This document shows positions 1 through 12,877 of a stretch of 64,000 nucleotides of DNA, piece after piece. The DNA comes from Watersipora subatra (Eukaryota; Bryozoa; Gymnolaemata; Cheilostomatida; Watersiporidae). A program made the position numbers and the translations under genes. Position 1 is the first letter of the stretch, and each line of letters begins with the position of its first letter. The DNA is taken from NCBI RefSeq assembly GCF_963576615.1, contig NC_088714.1, positions 47,897,772 through 47,961,771 on the forward strand. The letters run 5' to 3'. The notes below the pieces were generated by a model that was not told where the DNA came from, made no database searches, and saw only the letters and a program-made list of their open reading frames with translations.

Positions 1-187
1 TGACAGTGCAGCCAACTAACGACATAATTAACAGCATAACTAACGACATAACTAACAACCTCCAGCATCATGGTGGCAGACAAGAAATCTGACGCCAACA
101 TTTCTGTTCTCTGGTTAAACTCACTACCATCAATCAGTGGATATACTATAAACTATACCTGAGACATACAACTATAGCGAAGGTACT

Positions 188-352
188 CTTTACTATAATA
201 AGAGCCGTGTCTGCCCATGAGCGTGTCAGAAGCCACTCCAAGAACGTTAAGAAAAAAGATAACACCACATGAGAATTGAACCCAGATATTCAAGCGGATG
301 TGTTCGAAACTGAGGGCACCACTAAAGCACCCAGCTACCTTACCACAAACAG
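188..352 (-). mobile_element. tRNA-derived SINE, copy 1
   Basis: On the minus strand there is an A-box-like TAGCTGGGTG…AGTGGT followed by a B box GGGTTCAATTCTC, then a TTTTTTCTTAA stretch and a tail with GACACGGCTC and TATTATAG. Copy 2 (3597-3790) has the same order of parts, so this is one SINE family. Confidence 0.65.
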
Positions 353-2344
353 TGCATATAGTGCATCAGGATCTGTCACGGTGCATGGGACTGCTGCTGT
401 ACTAGTTATTATAAATGGTGATGAATGATGGAAAGTCTCACCAGAAGACCTGCGCTGACACTTTGTTTTTCTGTGTTTATCAAGTGTAACTTCATCTTGT
501 TCTCGCGAGCTAATATTTTCATATTTCGGTCAAAGTCTCTCTTATCTCTTTGCGCCTTTGCATAGTTCTCTGTCATGGTGGCAGCCCTAAAAGAGTTACC
601 CCTTTTAGTCTGTAGTAATTATGATAACTATTAGCAGGTGAATATATTCTGGTATTACAAGCGCTTACCAGCACATGTCAAACAACATAGAGCTTTGATA
701 ATATAGTCAAACTTTTCTGTGCATTGTGAACTGGTCAACCAGACTCATATACCGGTAGTTAATCTTACGAGATTGTACAACTTCATAGCATACAGCTAAA
801 CTAAGCATATAAGGTCTTGAGTTTGTACAGCATGGTAACATACAAGAGTAATATAAACAGAAACAGAATAGGTTTTTCTATATATTATATATGTGTATAT
901 TACAATGCGTATAACATATTGTAATATACATATACATGTATATATTATAGTATTATATAACATAGTATTCAATTGTACTTTTATCATCTGATTACATATA
1001 TAACATAATATATTATTATATTATATATGTAATGGGTGTAGAATCTTTGCTTTTGTTAATAATAAATATATAAGCAATTGTATTTATCTCCTCTGCTGTG
1101 TCTAGTTCTAAACTGGCTGCGCTCAGTCTATGATCTGCTATTAATGTTTACTGACTATCTACACAGTGTTAGCATTCTAACCTACCAACTTTTCATTTTT
1201 TATTTCTTCAATGTAATTTAATAATTACCTTTTGTTTATAAACTACTGAGAACAAACATAATTTAATATTGTAAGTTTTTAAATAGCCTAAACGACATCA
1301 CATGGCGACAAGGTTACCTTTCTCCTTCTATATAAGCCTTGTTCCTAGCCCTGTCTTTCCATGTCCATGAATATGGCATCGCTATCTCACACACGGCTTA
1401 TGTACGAGTTGGAACAATATAATATACTGTTTAAAGCAGAAAAAGGGCAACAGTGATTAAACACAGCAAGCGCTGACGCTGTCAGATATCTGATGTATCA
1501 TAGAAACATCACCAACTTACCTCGGATTATCTTCCTATCATTAAATTGATTTGTTTGGCTTTCGGAAGAAAGCTGACAGCTGCTACAGGTGTCTCTTACA
1601 TGACCCTATACCTCCTTTGCTCGCGGCTATAACATTGCAAATGACCTTTTTTTAGAAATCAATTATAATTTGATACAGTTCTTGACTCAATCAAAATAAT
1701 TGAAGCTATTCAAGACGCAGTCCGGCTTATTACACCGTCTGCATTGTTTCTAGACCTTGTTTAGAGACCATTGTGTTACGTTGGCTAACATAATAGCTTT
1801 TGTGATAGCAATTTAGATAATACAGCCTCATGATCACTAGCAATGTAGCCCACCTAGTCATTGGGTTCAGCGTTTTATAGCCGTTAATGAAGCTAACTTA
1901 GTGAAATATAAGCGTTACAATTTCATTGTTGGTGTCACGAACAGTGTAGAGTGCTTCTACTTCTTTTGCAGTCTTACATGAATTGCTGAAAGTTTGAGCT
2001 AAAAAAGTTGACCAAACTATCAAATCTTTCTCCTCTGTTAATCTAAATTTTATCGAGGTAGGCAGTCTAGGGCCCCAGCATGTTTCCTAGCTATATTTCC
2101 CTTTCTGCCTCAACAGGCTGGACAGTTGCTTGAATGTTTTTAAAGCCTCTAGTGGCTATTCGCAATGCTTTATCCAGAACAATCCTGCCGCAAGACATCA
2201 CCGTTTTCAAGATAGTAAACTCTCATTATACCGCAATATACATATTGCCAATGTGCAAATTCTTCAGGCAACTCAAATCAAATGTATACTCTTTCTGGAC
2301 TCTTACTCTTACTGTATACTGGACTCTCTCAGTCAAGTATACTT
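353..2344. other. AT-rich non-coding stretch
   Basis: No exon-like frame with splice signals was found. 880-1040 is dominated by TATATTA-type sequence with small palindromes. The short frame on the minus strand at 796-987 lies in this simple sequence and is not credible as a gene. Confidence 0.6.
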
Positions 2345-2885
2345 TTAATGCAATGCGATCTAAATGCAATGCATCTTCAATGTAGCCTGTTTGAATGTAA
2401 TGAACTTCCAAAGCATTACAATGCCAATGTTTTAGACTTTTTATGCTATTCAAATAGAATGCAATTAACCTCCATTGCAGTACATTTCAAATGCAGTTTA
2501 CTCCAAATTCAATATTCACCTAATGCAGTGTCATACAAATACAGTTCACTCTAAATTCGATATTCATCTAATGCAATACTTGCTTAATGCAATACTTCCC
2601 TGATGAAATACATTCTTAATACAATACTTCCCTAATGCAATACTTCTCTGATGAAATACATTCCTAATACAATACTCTCCTATTGTAATACTTTCCTAAT
2701 GCAATACTTTTATAATGCAATACTCTCCTAATGCAATACTTTCCTACTGCAATACTTGCCTAATGCAATACTTGCCTAAAGCTATACTGCCATAATGCAA
2801 TACTTTACTAATGCAGTACTTTTATAATATAATACTCTCCTAATACAATAGTTCCCTGATGACATACGCTCCTAACGCAGTATGG
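2345..2885. repeat. Degenerate 16-bp minisatellite (TGCAATACTTNCCTAA)
   Basis: Units of the type TGCAATACTTCCCTAA repeat at 16-bp spacing, clear from about 2515 and decayed before that (AATGCAATG-like words). The short frames on both strands here are read-through of the repeat. Confidence 0.8.
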
Positions 2886-3119
2886 TCTAATAGCTTCCTT
2901 TTCCTTTATCAGTAACCATAATATAGATATCAGATTGTTGATCATCACTAGCTATACAAACAAATTATATTTATTCACCGTCTGAGCTTAAAACTCCAAA
3001 TCTGTCTCAGCTAAAGATTTGTCTGGGATTGAAAAGTTGGCTCTGTTTATTAGCCGGGGGTGGGTTACAGCGCCTCACTCTACTTACCCAGTTTTTAGCA
3101 CAACAGCCACTCTTCAAGC

Positions 3120-3335
3120 AGCTACAGCCATGTTAATATACAGCCATGTTGAAGTGAAGCCATGTTGACGTGCAGTCATGTTGATAGGTAGCCATGTTGA
3201 GGTGCAGCCATGTTGAGATCAGCCATGTTGAGATGCAGTCATGTTGATATGTAGCCATGTTTAGATGTAGCCATGTTGAGGTGCAGCCATGTTGATATGC
3301 AGCCATATTGAGGGACAGCCATGCTGAGGGGCAGT
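3120..3335. repeat. 16-bp minisatellite (AGCCATGTTGAGGTGC)
   Basis: About 13 units built on AGCCATGTTGA with a variable GGTGC or TATGC end. Unit identity is moderate, so the array is not recent. Confidence 0.8.
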
Positions 3336-3596
3336 TTAAACATTTTTCTATAGTCTACAGGATATTACTAAAACAGATAGCTTATCGCATCTGGATATGG
3401 ATGCAAATGGATGAGGTCAGATTGTAAATGGTAACATATTTTTTTTGCTAGGAGTTGTTTTATTTCAGAGCTTTCAGCAATATTTGATCAAAGCCAAAAT
3501 TAACCTTTGTCTATAATTAGTATCCTTACAGATCGGTAGAAATTGGCAGGTGTAATAAATAACTGCACAGTCATTCCAATTCATGGCAAGGTAGTT

Positions 3597-3790
3597 GATT
3601 GGTGCAAGTGGTGAAGTGTGGGTCTACCAAGCTGAAAGTTGTGAGTTCAAATCCTGTTGACAGCAATCTTTTTCTTAATCTCTGAGCGTGGCTTCCAATA
3701 AACAGACACGGTCAAACGAAAAAACAGACACGGACAAACAGACACGGTCAAACGGACAAACAGACACGGCTTGCATTATAGTAATGTTTG
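3597..3790 (+). mobile_element. tRNA-derived SINE, copy 2, with expanded tail
   Basis: Head ATTGGTGCAAGTGGTGAAGT (A-box region) and B box GAGTTCAAATCC, then CAATCTTTTTCTTAATCTC and a tail in which ACAGACACGGTCAAAC is repeated about four times before GGCTTGCATTATAG. Confidence 0.75.
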
Positions 3791-4748
3791 TCTCCAAAAC
3801 CAGTTAATCTGGATAAGAGTTTGGAGCTGAAGATATCTTCCAATATTAGCATCCACACATATACATATATATACGTATTGCAAAATTCCTGCATATTGCA
3901 GGAATTTGAGATAGAATCATATCTATAGTAGCTACATTTGTCATTTGTCTGATATAAATATTGTTATTTCAAACTCAAATTAGAATGATTACACCTATCC
4001 CTTACTCCTTTAAAGATGTGGTTGCGTCAAATTTGAGTTAATTTTAAAAGAAAGTATTTTTCTTTGTCTATCAGTTGATATGTTGTTTGTTGTGTTAGGC
4101 GATCTCAATGTCAAGATATTTGAAAATTAAAATCGGAAAAATTTGGTTTATTTGTTTTATTGTGGTTTATTTCATTACAGCTACTAGAGTTATCTACCCA
4201 GTAATTATTAGAATTAACTCTATTCTACAATAAATGTTTATTTAGCAATGAATTTTATGTTTTTTTTAATGAAACCATGCCTTTGCTTCATTAGCTTCAT
4301 TCTTGCATACTGCAAGAATTTTAGTGAGGTGTGACCACCCAGTTAAAACTAATGTTCCGTTGTGCTCTATTTTTGTCTATGTTTGACTAGGTAACATCTT
4401 CATGTAAACCAGTCTTTAAACCTGTCATGTGCTTACAAAACTGATAACGACACGTAAGCGGAATCATCTTCAACTTTGTTAATCCAATTTTCTCCATTTA
4501 TACACCAAACTTCAGAAGTGGCTGCACATCTGTGTATTCACACGACGGTGCATGCTACTGCATGCTACTGCATGCTTCTGAGATGGTATTGATGGATTGT
4601 ACCATTTTAATTTATTCATTTCATACCTGACAATCCATCTTGTTTCTCATTGTTATCTGCTAGTTTCCTTTCCTCTTTTTATCGAAACTAATGCCCTAGC
4701 AGTCAGGTACGCCATGAGGGATGGCCAGAAGCACTAGCTGCACAACTA
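3791..4748. other. Non-coding stretch
   Basis: AT-rich sequence with short repeats only: GCAAAATTCCTGCATATTGCAGG-like inverted words near 3880-3910 and CATGCTACTG three times near 4551-4577. A block near 4170-4265 (ctag-agttatctacccagtaatt) recurs at 5991-6070, so it is a dispersed repeat. Confidence 0.5.
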
Positions 4749-4880
4749 TTGATTGGTGAAGGTGGTGGAGTGTTGGCCAAGCTAAAAGTCGCGGGTTCAA
4801 ATCCTGTAGAAAGACCTTCTGTTTTTTACTCTTGGAGTGTGACTTTGAGTAGACGGATAGATAGACATCTCGTTGGAGTA
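4749..4880 (+). mobile_element. tRNA-derived SINE, copy 3
   Basis: Head ATTGGTGAAGGTGGTGGAGT, B box GGGTTCAAATCC, then a T-rich stretch ending TCTTGGAGTGTGACTTTGAG and AGACGGATAGATAGACA. The tail has diverged from copy 2. The 62-residue frame over it is not a gene. Confidence 0.7.
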
Positions 4881-5628
4881 AAGATTACAGATTTTCAGTT
4901 GTTGTTGTTTAAAATTTCTGAGGTAATCCTGAATTAACAGTAACCTGCTTTTTAATAGTCAGCCTAACTTACCATCAGCTGCTTTTTGACAATGTTGCCA
5001 GCAAAATAGCTCCATTTACAAATCCTTCAGAAGTTATGCAGCTCATCTTGTTTTCCACTTGACTCAGTTGAATTGTATTGATATTAAGAAGCTGCTCTTT
5101 CAGCAGTGATATTCTAGCCATTTAACCATCAAATTTTTTTTGCTATTTGGGATAAAGTTTTTCAAATTTTCTGTTGTACAATTTTTTTATGTGTAGAAGA
5201 TCTTGAGTGCATCATTGTTATATTTCGCTCGCTGAGTATCTGATCTACCAATATATAGCATATCAATACAGTTTTGTACTATGGCAAATAGATTTGTTCT
5301 ACTTTTCAACTGTGGTCTATCAAAGCCTTTGCTGACCTTGGTCAGTTCTTACTCATTCCATTTTCTAATACTTTTTTGGTTTTTTCTAAATAAAACATAC
5401 ATCTTCATATGTCTAGTAAGCCATGCCGGTAGAAACACAGGAGAGTCTCTCTTCTTGCTGTTAAGTTATTACCGATAGTGACAGCAACTGTCAACAACAA
5501 TTAACCTAGAGCTAGAATAACTTGGTACTTTGAATATCAAGACCGTTGACAATGTCTTTCTATAAAAATGTAGGTAGATAACATGGCCTTCATGGTACAC
5601 AGAACTAGCAGTTATCTTCTCAGACTAC

Positions 5629-5664
5629 ATGTTATATTGGGAAAGCAACTGCCTCACTGCTAAG
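5629..5664 (+). CDS. Possible first coding exon of the unrecognised gene
   Basis: An ATG at 5629 opens 12 codons ending in AAG at a good donor (AAG|gtaagt). They join in phase with the exon starting at 9018, adding MLYWESNCLTAK to the N-terminus. The frame stays open a little further upstream, so this could also be an internal exon. The evidence is only the donor and the phase match. An alternative start elsewhere between 5.7 and 9.0 kb is possible. Confidence 0.3.
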
Positions 5665-6339
5665 GTAAGTCTACTCCCTTATTAGTAGTATTTTTGAGTG
5701 TTCATAAATACCTTCCAAAACCATTACAGATGATACTTTATATTTTTACATGTTATTTAAAATTCAAATTTAAAACAATCGAAAATTTTTTTAAAATAAT
5801 ATTGATTTCACAAGTTCTCGTTTTGTTCTGCTTTGCTTTTACCAACATTGGATGGTAAAATAGAGTTGAGATCAAATCAGACCTATAATAGCTACATTTG
5901 TCTGATATAAATTGTATTTTTATATCACACTTACAATAAAAATGGTTACTCTTATCATTTACTCCTTCTATATTGGTTTATTTCATCTTAGCTAGTAGAG
6001 TTATCTACCCAGTAATTATTTGGATCAACTCTATTCTACAATAAATATATATTCCGCAACAAAATTTGTGTTTTTTTTATGAATTCATGCCTACGCTTCA
6101 TTATGCATGCATTTTATCAAAGACTATTGACTTCTTGTATAAGGGCTGTAAGCCTCAAGTTTTATTTCTGAATGTAAATGTACTATCTATATTTTGGTAG
6201 CCATGTTTCAATTTGTCAACTTTTTCCAACAAATCTTAGCATCTCTTCCGGTCAGCCTTCAAGAGTTGGTTTGATAAAATTGATTAACCAAGCTGTACCT
6301 ACTATGTTGGTTATATAAGCTCTGCCTGTTATGTTGGTT

Positions 6340-6395
6340 GAACCAATGATATACAGCCCTTCTGTGTGGGCTGTATATCATTGGTTGAACATGCA
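6340..6395. repeat. Perfect-arm hairpin
   Basis: Arms CCAATGATATACAGCCC and GGGCTGTATATCATTGG, extended by near-matching GAAC/GTTG ends, with an 8-nt loop. Strong cruciform potential; no known element recognised. Confidence 0.7.
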
Positions 6396-6665
6396 GTGTT
6401 GTTCCCACTATACAGTTATTCTTGTTCATATCCAGCTGCCACGCCATCAAAGTTTTTTTTAGTGCTGTATGTATATTAAAAAATACAAAAAATATGCATT
6501 ACAAAATAATATGTTAATCGTATCAAGCAATTAAATTTTAATGATTGCAATGTGTGCAAGAGTTTGCGGTACAAAATGAAAATATACGTATTTGTTCAAA
6601 CGTAGATTGGCAAACGTAAATTGAATTTTTTTTTTTTTTTACAAAATGTCCTATTCTCTTTCAGA

Positions 6666-6703
6666 GAGTATATGTAAATGTACTATGCATGTACATTTAC
6701 ATA
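6666..6703. repeat. Palindrome TATGTAAATGTAC
   Basis: ATATGTAAATGTAC and GTACATTTACATAT flank a short centre, followed by a second related half near 6705-6735. Confidence 0.6.
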
Positions 6704-7026
6704 TTTGCATGTACATTTGTAAATATACATGCAAGTACTCTGAAAACAAAGTGAAAATAGAAACAGTGAATTATATTTCACAAATTATGTTCTGTATATG
6801 TTCCAATTTTTGTCTCTATCAGTCTACAGGAATAATTTTAGCAAACCTGTGGTCTTGTTTATTTGTTTCTTGTTGTCAGCATTCTTACCCATTCCTTGAA
6901 CAGTTTATTAACACCAATAAGAAAGTTGCCAAACTTCGAAAATGTATTAGGCTAGTTGTGTCCCCTGTTAATAACAAGTAAACATAACTCTCGTTACAGA
7001 GTCAACTTTGTTCGCGTGTTTTGATG

Positions 7027-7034
7027 TGACGTCA
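7027..7034. promoter_or_regulatory. Consensus CRE-like palindrome TGACGTCA
   Basis: A full 8-bp cAMP-response-element palindrome about 2 kb upstream of the first sure exon. It may belong to a promoter if transcription of the plus-strand gene begins here, but a single site of this length occurs by chance about once in 65 kb. Confidence 0.2.
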
Positions 7035-8534
7035 TAGCTTAGACTCGAAAACTTGCTGTGTAGGCCAATGTTTGAAAGCTGAGAACATTTTTCATAGACA
7101 TCGAAAATATGTGCTTTGACGTTACTTCACAGTAGATCTGACATCAGAAAAGTGTTTCCGTTTTAGTAACCAAGGTACACTCGATGCTAGCGCATGTTAG
7201 ATAATATTGATAGGAAGGGCAAATAATAGCGTCATTTCGTAATAGTTTACACAAAGACTATTCCACATATTATTAAAGGTAAACTAAAAGATTTCCTGTA
7301 TGGCATTGTTAAATAAAACCGGCTATTTAAATAACTTCTTTGTTCAACGCGTTGGGCAACCAAGATCAAGTCGTTGCAGTTAATCGTAGCGATCATTTGT
7401 TAGCTCAACCTTATCGTGTTGTTTGTTTTGTTCTAACTGTTATCTTTGAAACCATTAATATATTCTATGGAATTGGGGATGCTAAATGAATGACTGTAGA
7501 ACTTACTAGTTAGCCATACGACTAGCCTAATGGTATGTTAAAATGCGCTGTAAAGAGGATCGTTTGGTTTGATCATACCTCGATGCTGAGATAAATGTTG
7601 TTGCTTTTGTTTTGATGTTTGCTTGATTATGTGAGTTAAATTTGAGTTCTTTTGAAAATAGACATCAATAGTTTTGAAAAGTTTTAAAATCATCTACAAG
7701 CTATTAGAGTGCTAAAAAACGTTTTAGTCAAACTACTAAAAAAAAACAACTAATGTATTTAAAAATTGTTTTTTAAATATACAACCATAGTTTACACTAA
7801 CGATTTAAAAATTTTATAGCAAATAATCTATAATTTTTTGAATTTCAAAGCATTTTCAGCAGGTTTAAATTGATGTCACAGCTAGCTGTCAATTAAAGAG
7901 TGGCTAGCTTACCTGATTCAATTTTGTTATGCATGTTTAACTTTGTCTTAGCACTTGTTGTGTATCATAAATTTTAATTTCTCAACTACTACTGTTTTAG
8001 AGATCTGTTTTGAGTTTAAGGCTAGTTTTATAGTTGCACAAAGTGTTTCCATTTGAGTTATTTTACTGTTTTAACATATAACATGTTAAAACACTTCAAG
8101 ACCTGCATTGTTCTTGAAGGTGTCATTGGGTATAAAAGTATGAAGGTTGTATTAACAGCTCAGTCTACAAGGTTTGTTTTTGTATGGACCAAAATCTGTT
8201 CTTGCCATCGTGATTTGTTGCAGTATAAAATAGATTACCAAAATTAAATACGTTTATAGATGAAGCCAGTGCAGTTAATCAATTCCATGGCACCTTTATA
8301 AAGATGATTTTGTTTGAAGGCTTTTTGCAATTTGCACACTGAATTAAAAGCATGCATATTATTTGTAGATATTAAGGATGATGAATTCTTGATATTCCTG
8401 ACTCTCATACTCGCTGCCTGCATTATGGGTGAAAACATTCGAAATAAAACTGGCACATTTTTGGGAATGGTGTGTTGCTAAGCTATTTGAATGCGCTTAT
8501 TTGATTTGGCTCATAATTTTAAGTTTTAAAGCTT

Positions 8535-8635
8535 GTGAATTATATCTCTTGTTTGACCTATTGTTTGACCTTTGAATTATATCTCTTGTTTGACCTATTG
8601 TTTGACTTTTGAATTATATCTCTTGTTTGACCTAG
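8535..8635. repeat. Three copies of a 37-bp unit
   Basis: TTGAATTATATCTCTTGTTT followed by GACCTATTGTTTGACCT is repeated, the last copy partial. Confidence 0.7.
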
Positions 8636-9017
8636 TTTGTTTAGCAAAGTGCATCTTTTGGCTTATTTTCGTTAGGCTAGTTTTTCATTATTAATCAATA
8701 TGAAATCAGACTCTTTCATTTTATACCTTTGTCATATTTTAATCTATTCATTTTCTAACCTCCGTCCACAGTTACTTTATTTTTTCCTTTGTGTTTGTTT
8801 TCTTTATTCATTTACTTGCCATTTTGACATGTACAGCAAGTGCTCTGTTGAAATACATGGCCAAGAAACTCACTTCTGCTAACCTGTTGTAAAATTAGCT
8901 TTAAAGGTTATTGTAAAACAATAATGTAGATTTGTTATTTTGCTTTGTTTGTTAATATTGGTTATGCATTATGTAATATAATACAACAATACGCCACATT
9001 TGAGGATGCTTTTTTAG

Positions 9018-9134
9018 GAAGCTAACATATCAACTGTGCCAGCAGGAACACTGAAACAACATGTGCCCAAGCTTGCCCCACTGCAATCTGGGCGAGGCAG
9101 ATATGTACAGACATCAACAGAAGCCAGCAGACGA
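9018..9134 (+). CDS. Unrecognised gene, exon A (residues 1-39)
   Basis: Acceptor tttttag, donor CGA|gtgagt, 39 codons, phase 0 at both ends. It encodes a polar stretch beginning EANISTVPAGTLKQHVPKL. No upstream in-frame ATG lies within the exon, so translation starts further 5'. Confidence 0.75.
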
Positions 9135-12100
9135 GTGAGTGGCTTTCCACTTGAAATGACTCTATTTTAATATCCTGTTACACCAACCTCTTAATTTTGT
9201 TTGTCTATAGTAATGAAATTATTTTACAAATAATATCATATTCACACATTTGTCTGATTATTATAATGTTTGCATCTGAATAAATAATCATCTCAGCTAA
9301 TTCACTGTGGGTATAAATGTGCCACAAGCTAGTAGGTTGTGTCTCTGTTTAATTCTGAAAACCTCAGCTGGAAGTTGTGCACTCGTCTGCTTGTAATTTA
9401 TTTGTTTCCAAATCTGAAAGTGATGCAATGAGAGATTAAATTTTACTAATCAAATTATAGAATGGTGAAATTCTGGCATTTGATTGGTCACTTTTAGACG
9501 AAGCCCACTTGTTCGTTTTTGGTTTCATTAGAATTCATTGGTTAGCATGGATTGATGACAGTGTTGCATAACATTCTATATACACTCGCAGTGCTTACAT
9601 TATGTCACTGTTAGTCAGTAGGTATTTGAAACTTTGAAGTCCACATATTCTTGATCCAGTTTAATTTGCATATTCCATTGACTATTGATGATATATTTAT
9701 AAATTCCCCTTTGTCATCACGTGTGAATGTCTGTCCGCTAGTCTGCGTTTCCACATTTTATTGCTGATTTCCTTCAAACTTCCCACGCATTTGCTACGCC
9801 CTGCTGCCAGACCACTACAAATATTGGTATCAAAACACCCTCTGGGTCCTGAGAACCAGACTTTTCCAGCTGATTAGCAACTCATGAATGCTCCTGCTCA
9901 TGCATAAAGGACAATTACCTTCAATGAATGCGCTTGTGCATTGTTGTTGTGAAAGCGGCGTAGCAATTTATGTTGAAAATCTACTCACATTTGTACCGGC
10001 TCTCTGATTGAAAATCAAAGTAATGCCTGGCAATGCTGGAGGTAATGCTAGTTCACTAGAAGCAAGTCATTGTCTTCCATGTTATTATAATTGCTAGAGC
10101 AACACCTAGTTTTGTATCAAGACATGTGGGTGGGTATGATGTCAGTATCAATTGTCTTAACTCAATGATTTTATAGTACTGATTTAAATACGACAAGAAT
10201 GAATTTTTGTATACAATTTTAGAATCTTCTAAAAAGTTTCTTGGTTACATCTATGCCCACTTTTGTAATTTGTTTTTATTACTCGTCATCATTGTGTAGT
10301 TTTTCTTTCAACTATCTATCTGTTCAGTACAAGTGGTATGTGTATTCTTCATTGACTTACAAGTAAGATTGATGATGATAACTTGATTGTAGAATTGGAT
10401 GTCTAATGGGTAAGACATCTATCTTACCTGCAACATAGAATGGTTATTAGAACCAGAGTAGAAAATCATTTATATTCTTTATTCTTATTGCATTGAGGCG
10501 CAAAGCTGACAGGAAACTTACAAATGTCTTTAATCTTTTTGAATGGCAGCATTTTGAAAAGTTTGTACGCGGCATCAAAAATAAAACTTACACATAAAGT
10601 AAAAAAACGTATTTTCACCAGTTTTCTTTTAAACACGAAGTATATGAGCTGTCGTTGGGAGATAATCATAAACTAGTGTTATCAATCATAAGCAGCTGGT
10701 AAGGGAAGGAATTATTGGTCTAAAAGTGGATATTATGCAGCATATGCAAAAGTGGATATTATGCAATATATGCAAAAGTGGATATTATGCAATATATGCA
10801 AAAGTGGATATTATGCAATATATGCAAAAGTGGATATTATGCAATATATGCAAAAGTGGATATTATGCAATATATGCAAAAGTGGATATTATGCAATATA
10901 TGCAACACTATGCATAGTCTATGTTAATAATTCCCAATTTATCATTGCGTGTCTGTCTGTTAGTCCACGTGTTTCTGCATATTCTGGTTGATTTCATTCA
11001 TACTTCCCACGTATACGCTCCGTGCCTTTTGCCATGTAATAAAATATTTGATTTCAACACTTCATTTAGTTCCTGAGAATCAGCCTCCAAATCATCCATC
11101 TGCGGACTATCTGATTAAAACTATAGAAAATCTCAGGCATCACCTGGTTTACTGCTAGTAATCAAATCAAATGGACATATTAGCTATATTGCTTGTTTAT
11201 GCAGTCTCTCATGGCTGAACACTAAATTTTATTCATTGTAAAACAATTTTAGTCAATCATGACTTTTTCATTGCTAAAAATATATATATTTAAAGTATTG
11301 ACTATGTAAATCAATAGCATCTTATTGCATGATGTATAATGAATATTGGTTAAAATGGAAAGTTTCATCATCAATATATTTACTAGAATGATAAAAATGC
11401 CGCTTACCAAAATTATCATAACAAAATGTTTTAGCCTTGTATATAATAATTTATAGTAAGTTGTACATGAGCATCTTGCCACCGCTAAGGGAGTACAACA
11501 GTTACATATGTTGCTATCTGATGAATTGTTTACTAGGCTAATGGTACAAATGTTGGTTCTGGCTTTGCTTTCAAAGCAAGTTGCAAGTCCCATAGGCATA
11601 TATGTCCATGAAGAGTATATATACTCTACATAAGAAATGTGGAAAGGGTAAATGGAAGTTCTATGTCAATGGCAATAACATCTAAAAATTATTGGTCAGC
11701 TCGCAGTTTTTTTATAACATTCCATTAGTTGCAGCAACAAGGTTAAGTGTGGGTGTTTACAAACACCAGCCATTGTTTTATTGTGTTTAGCTGAAACTGC
11801 TGAAGCGGGCAAATTTGCAAAGAATATGAATATTAACAAAACTGCCTCATCTTTATTATTTTATTCAAAGTGGTTCAGAGTATAATACAGGGTCTAACAT
11901 TCTAGCGATTATCAGAAAGTTAGCAGAATTCATGATAAAATACCAAGAGTTGAAGACCAGCATTAGCATGCAGTGTTACTTGCTGGGAGTTGTTTACACC
12001 TAGTTGATGTAAAGAGATGAGAGATAATAAAGTTGCATGTGACTTCCAATAGACTTTTTTCTCTCGCAGTTATTAGCAAAGGAGGACAACTGACAATTTT

Positions 12101-12809
12101 TTTTCTTAAATTTGTAACCTTGAATACTGATATTGTATAATCAGATTTTCAAAAAATGAGATCATAGATTACTGTACTATTTTAACATTAGTTATTTCCT
12201 CGTACATTCTATATAAACGCAATAAGCTAATTTTTAAATGGTTTTGAATAACTAGGATTAAATCACTGTAACTTGTCTTTTATATGCTTCATTCTTAGCC
12301 TCAGCTCTCTCTTTTATCACATGGCATAGATTATATGTTATAACTGCACAAATTCTTTAGATGTCCTGGTAGGAGGTTGAATTGCACATATTACCTTTTA
12401 TAGACATGCTACTTACATCGTGAGTGTATGTAATCACTATCTAGCCATATATATATGAGCTATTCCTGGTTTGTAGAAAAAAGTGGAAGCTATAAGAGAG
12501 AAAGAGTCTTATCGTGGATTCACAGGCCTCCCATTAAATGTAAATATTTTATTTTTCCATTTCCTGTTCTCTATAGTCAAACCTCTTCATATGATCTTGA
12601 AACCTCTATATATGAAGTTTGTAAGTGAAAGTGGCTGAAAATGAAAATTTAAAAATATTTTAAAACTACAAAAATACTTAAAAAATAAATAACACCTACC
12701 AATAAATTAGGTCAAAGTTATCATAGCGCTATTTACGCTGTTTCTCTATTGTTACCTCTATGAATCATTTAGTCTACACTTAAGCGACTACAAATTAATA
12801 GTTTATTAG

Positions 12810-12877
<68 letters not shown>

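Larger units (their letters stand above)
4881..9017. other. Upstream region or 5' introns of the unrecognised gene
   Basis: No conserved coding exon was recognised apart from the weak candidate at 5629-5664. It contains a dispersed repeat pair member (5880-6070), three hairpins or palindromes listed separately, an approximately 37-bp repeat in three copies at 8535-8635, and a TGACGTCA site at 7027-7034. The frame of 111 codons at 6646-6981 starts in a palindrome and has no other support. Confidence 0.5.
9135..12476 (+). other. Intron A-B of the unrecognised gene
   Basis: 3.3 kb. It holds two related dispersed repeats (9700-10080 and 10925-11160), the 26-bp minisatellite and, elsewhere, AT-rich sequence without exon signals. 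The 116-codon minus frame at 11249-11599 has no family resemblance or splice context. Confidence 0.6.

Noticed and set aside
3597-3660. Functional tRNA gene
   Set aside because: A- and B-box-like sequences are present but no cloverleaf with acceptor stem is seen, and the same head recurs with a shared tail, so it is a SINE.
10390-10455. tRNA-like head (CTAATGGGTAAGACATC with GGTTATTAGAACC)
   Set aside because: The B box is a poor match and no stem pairing or shared tail was found.
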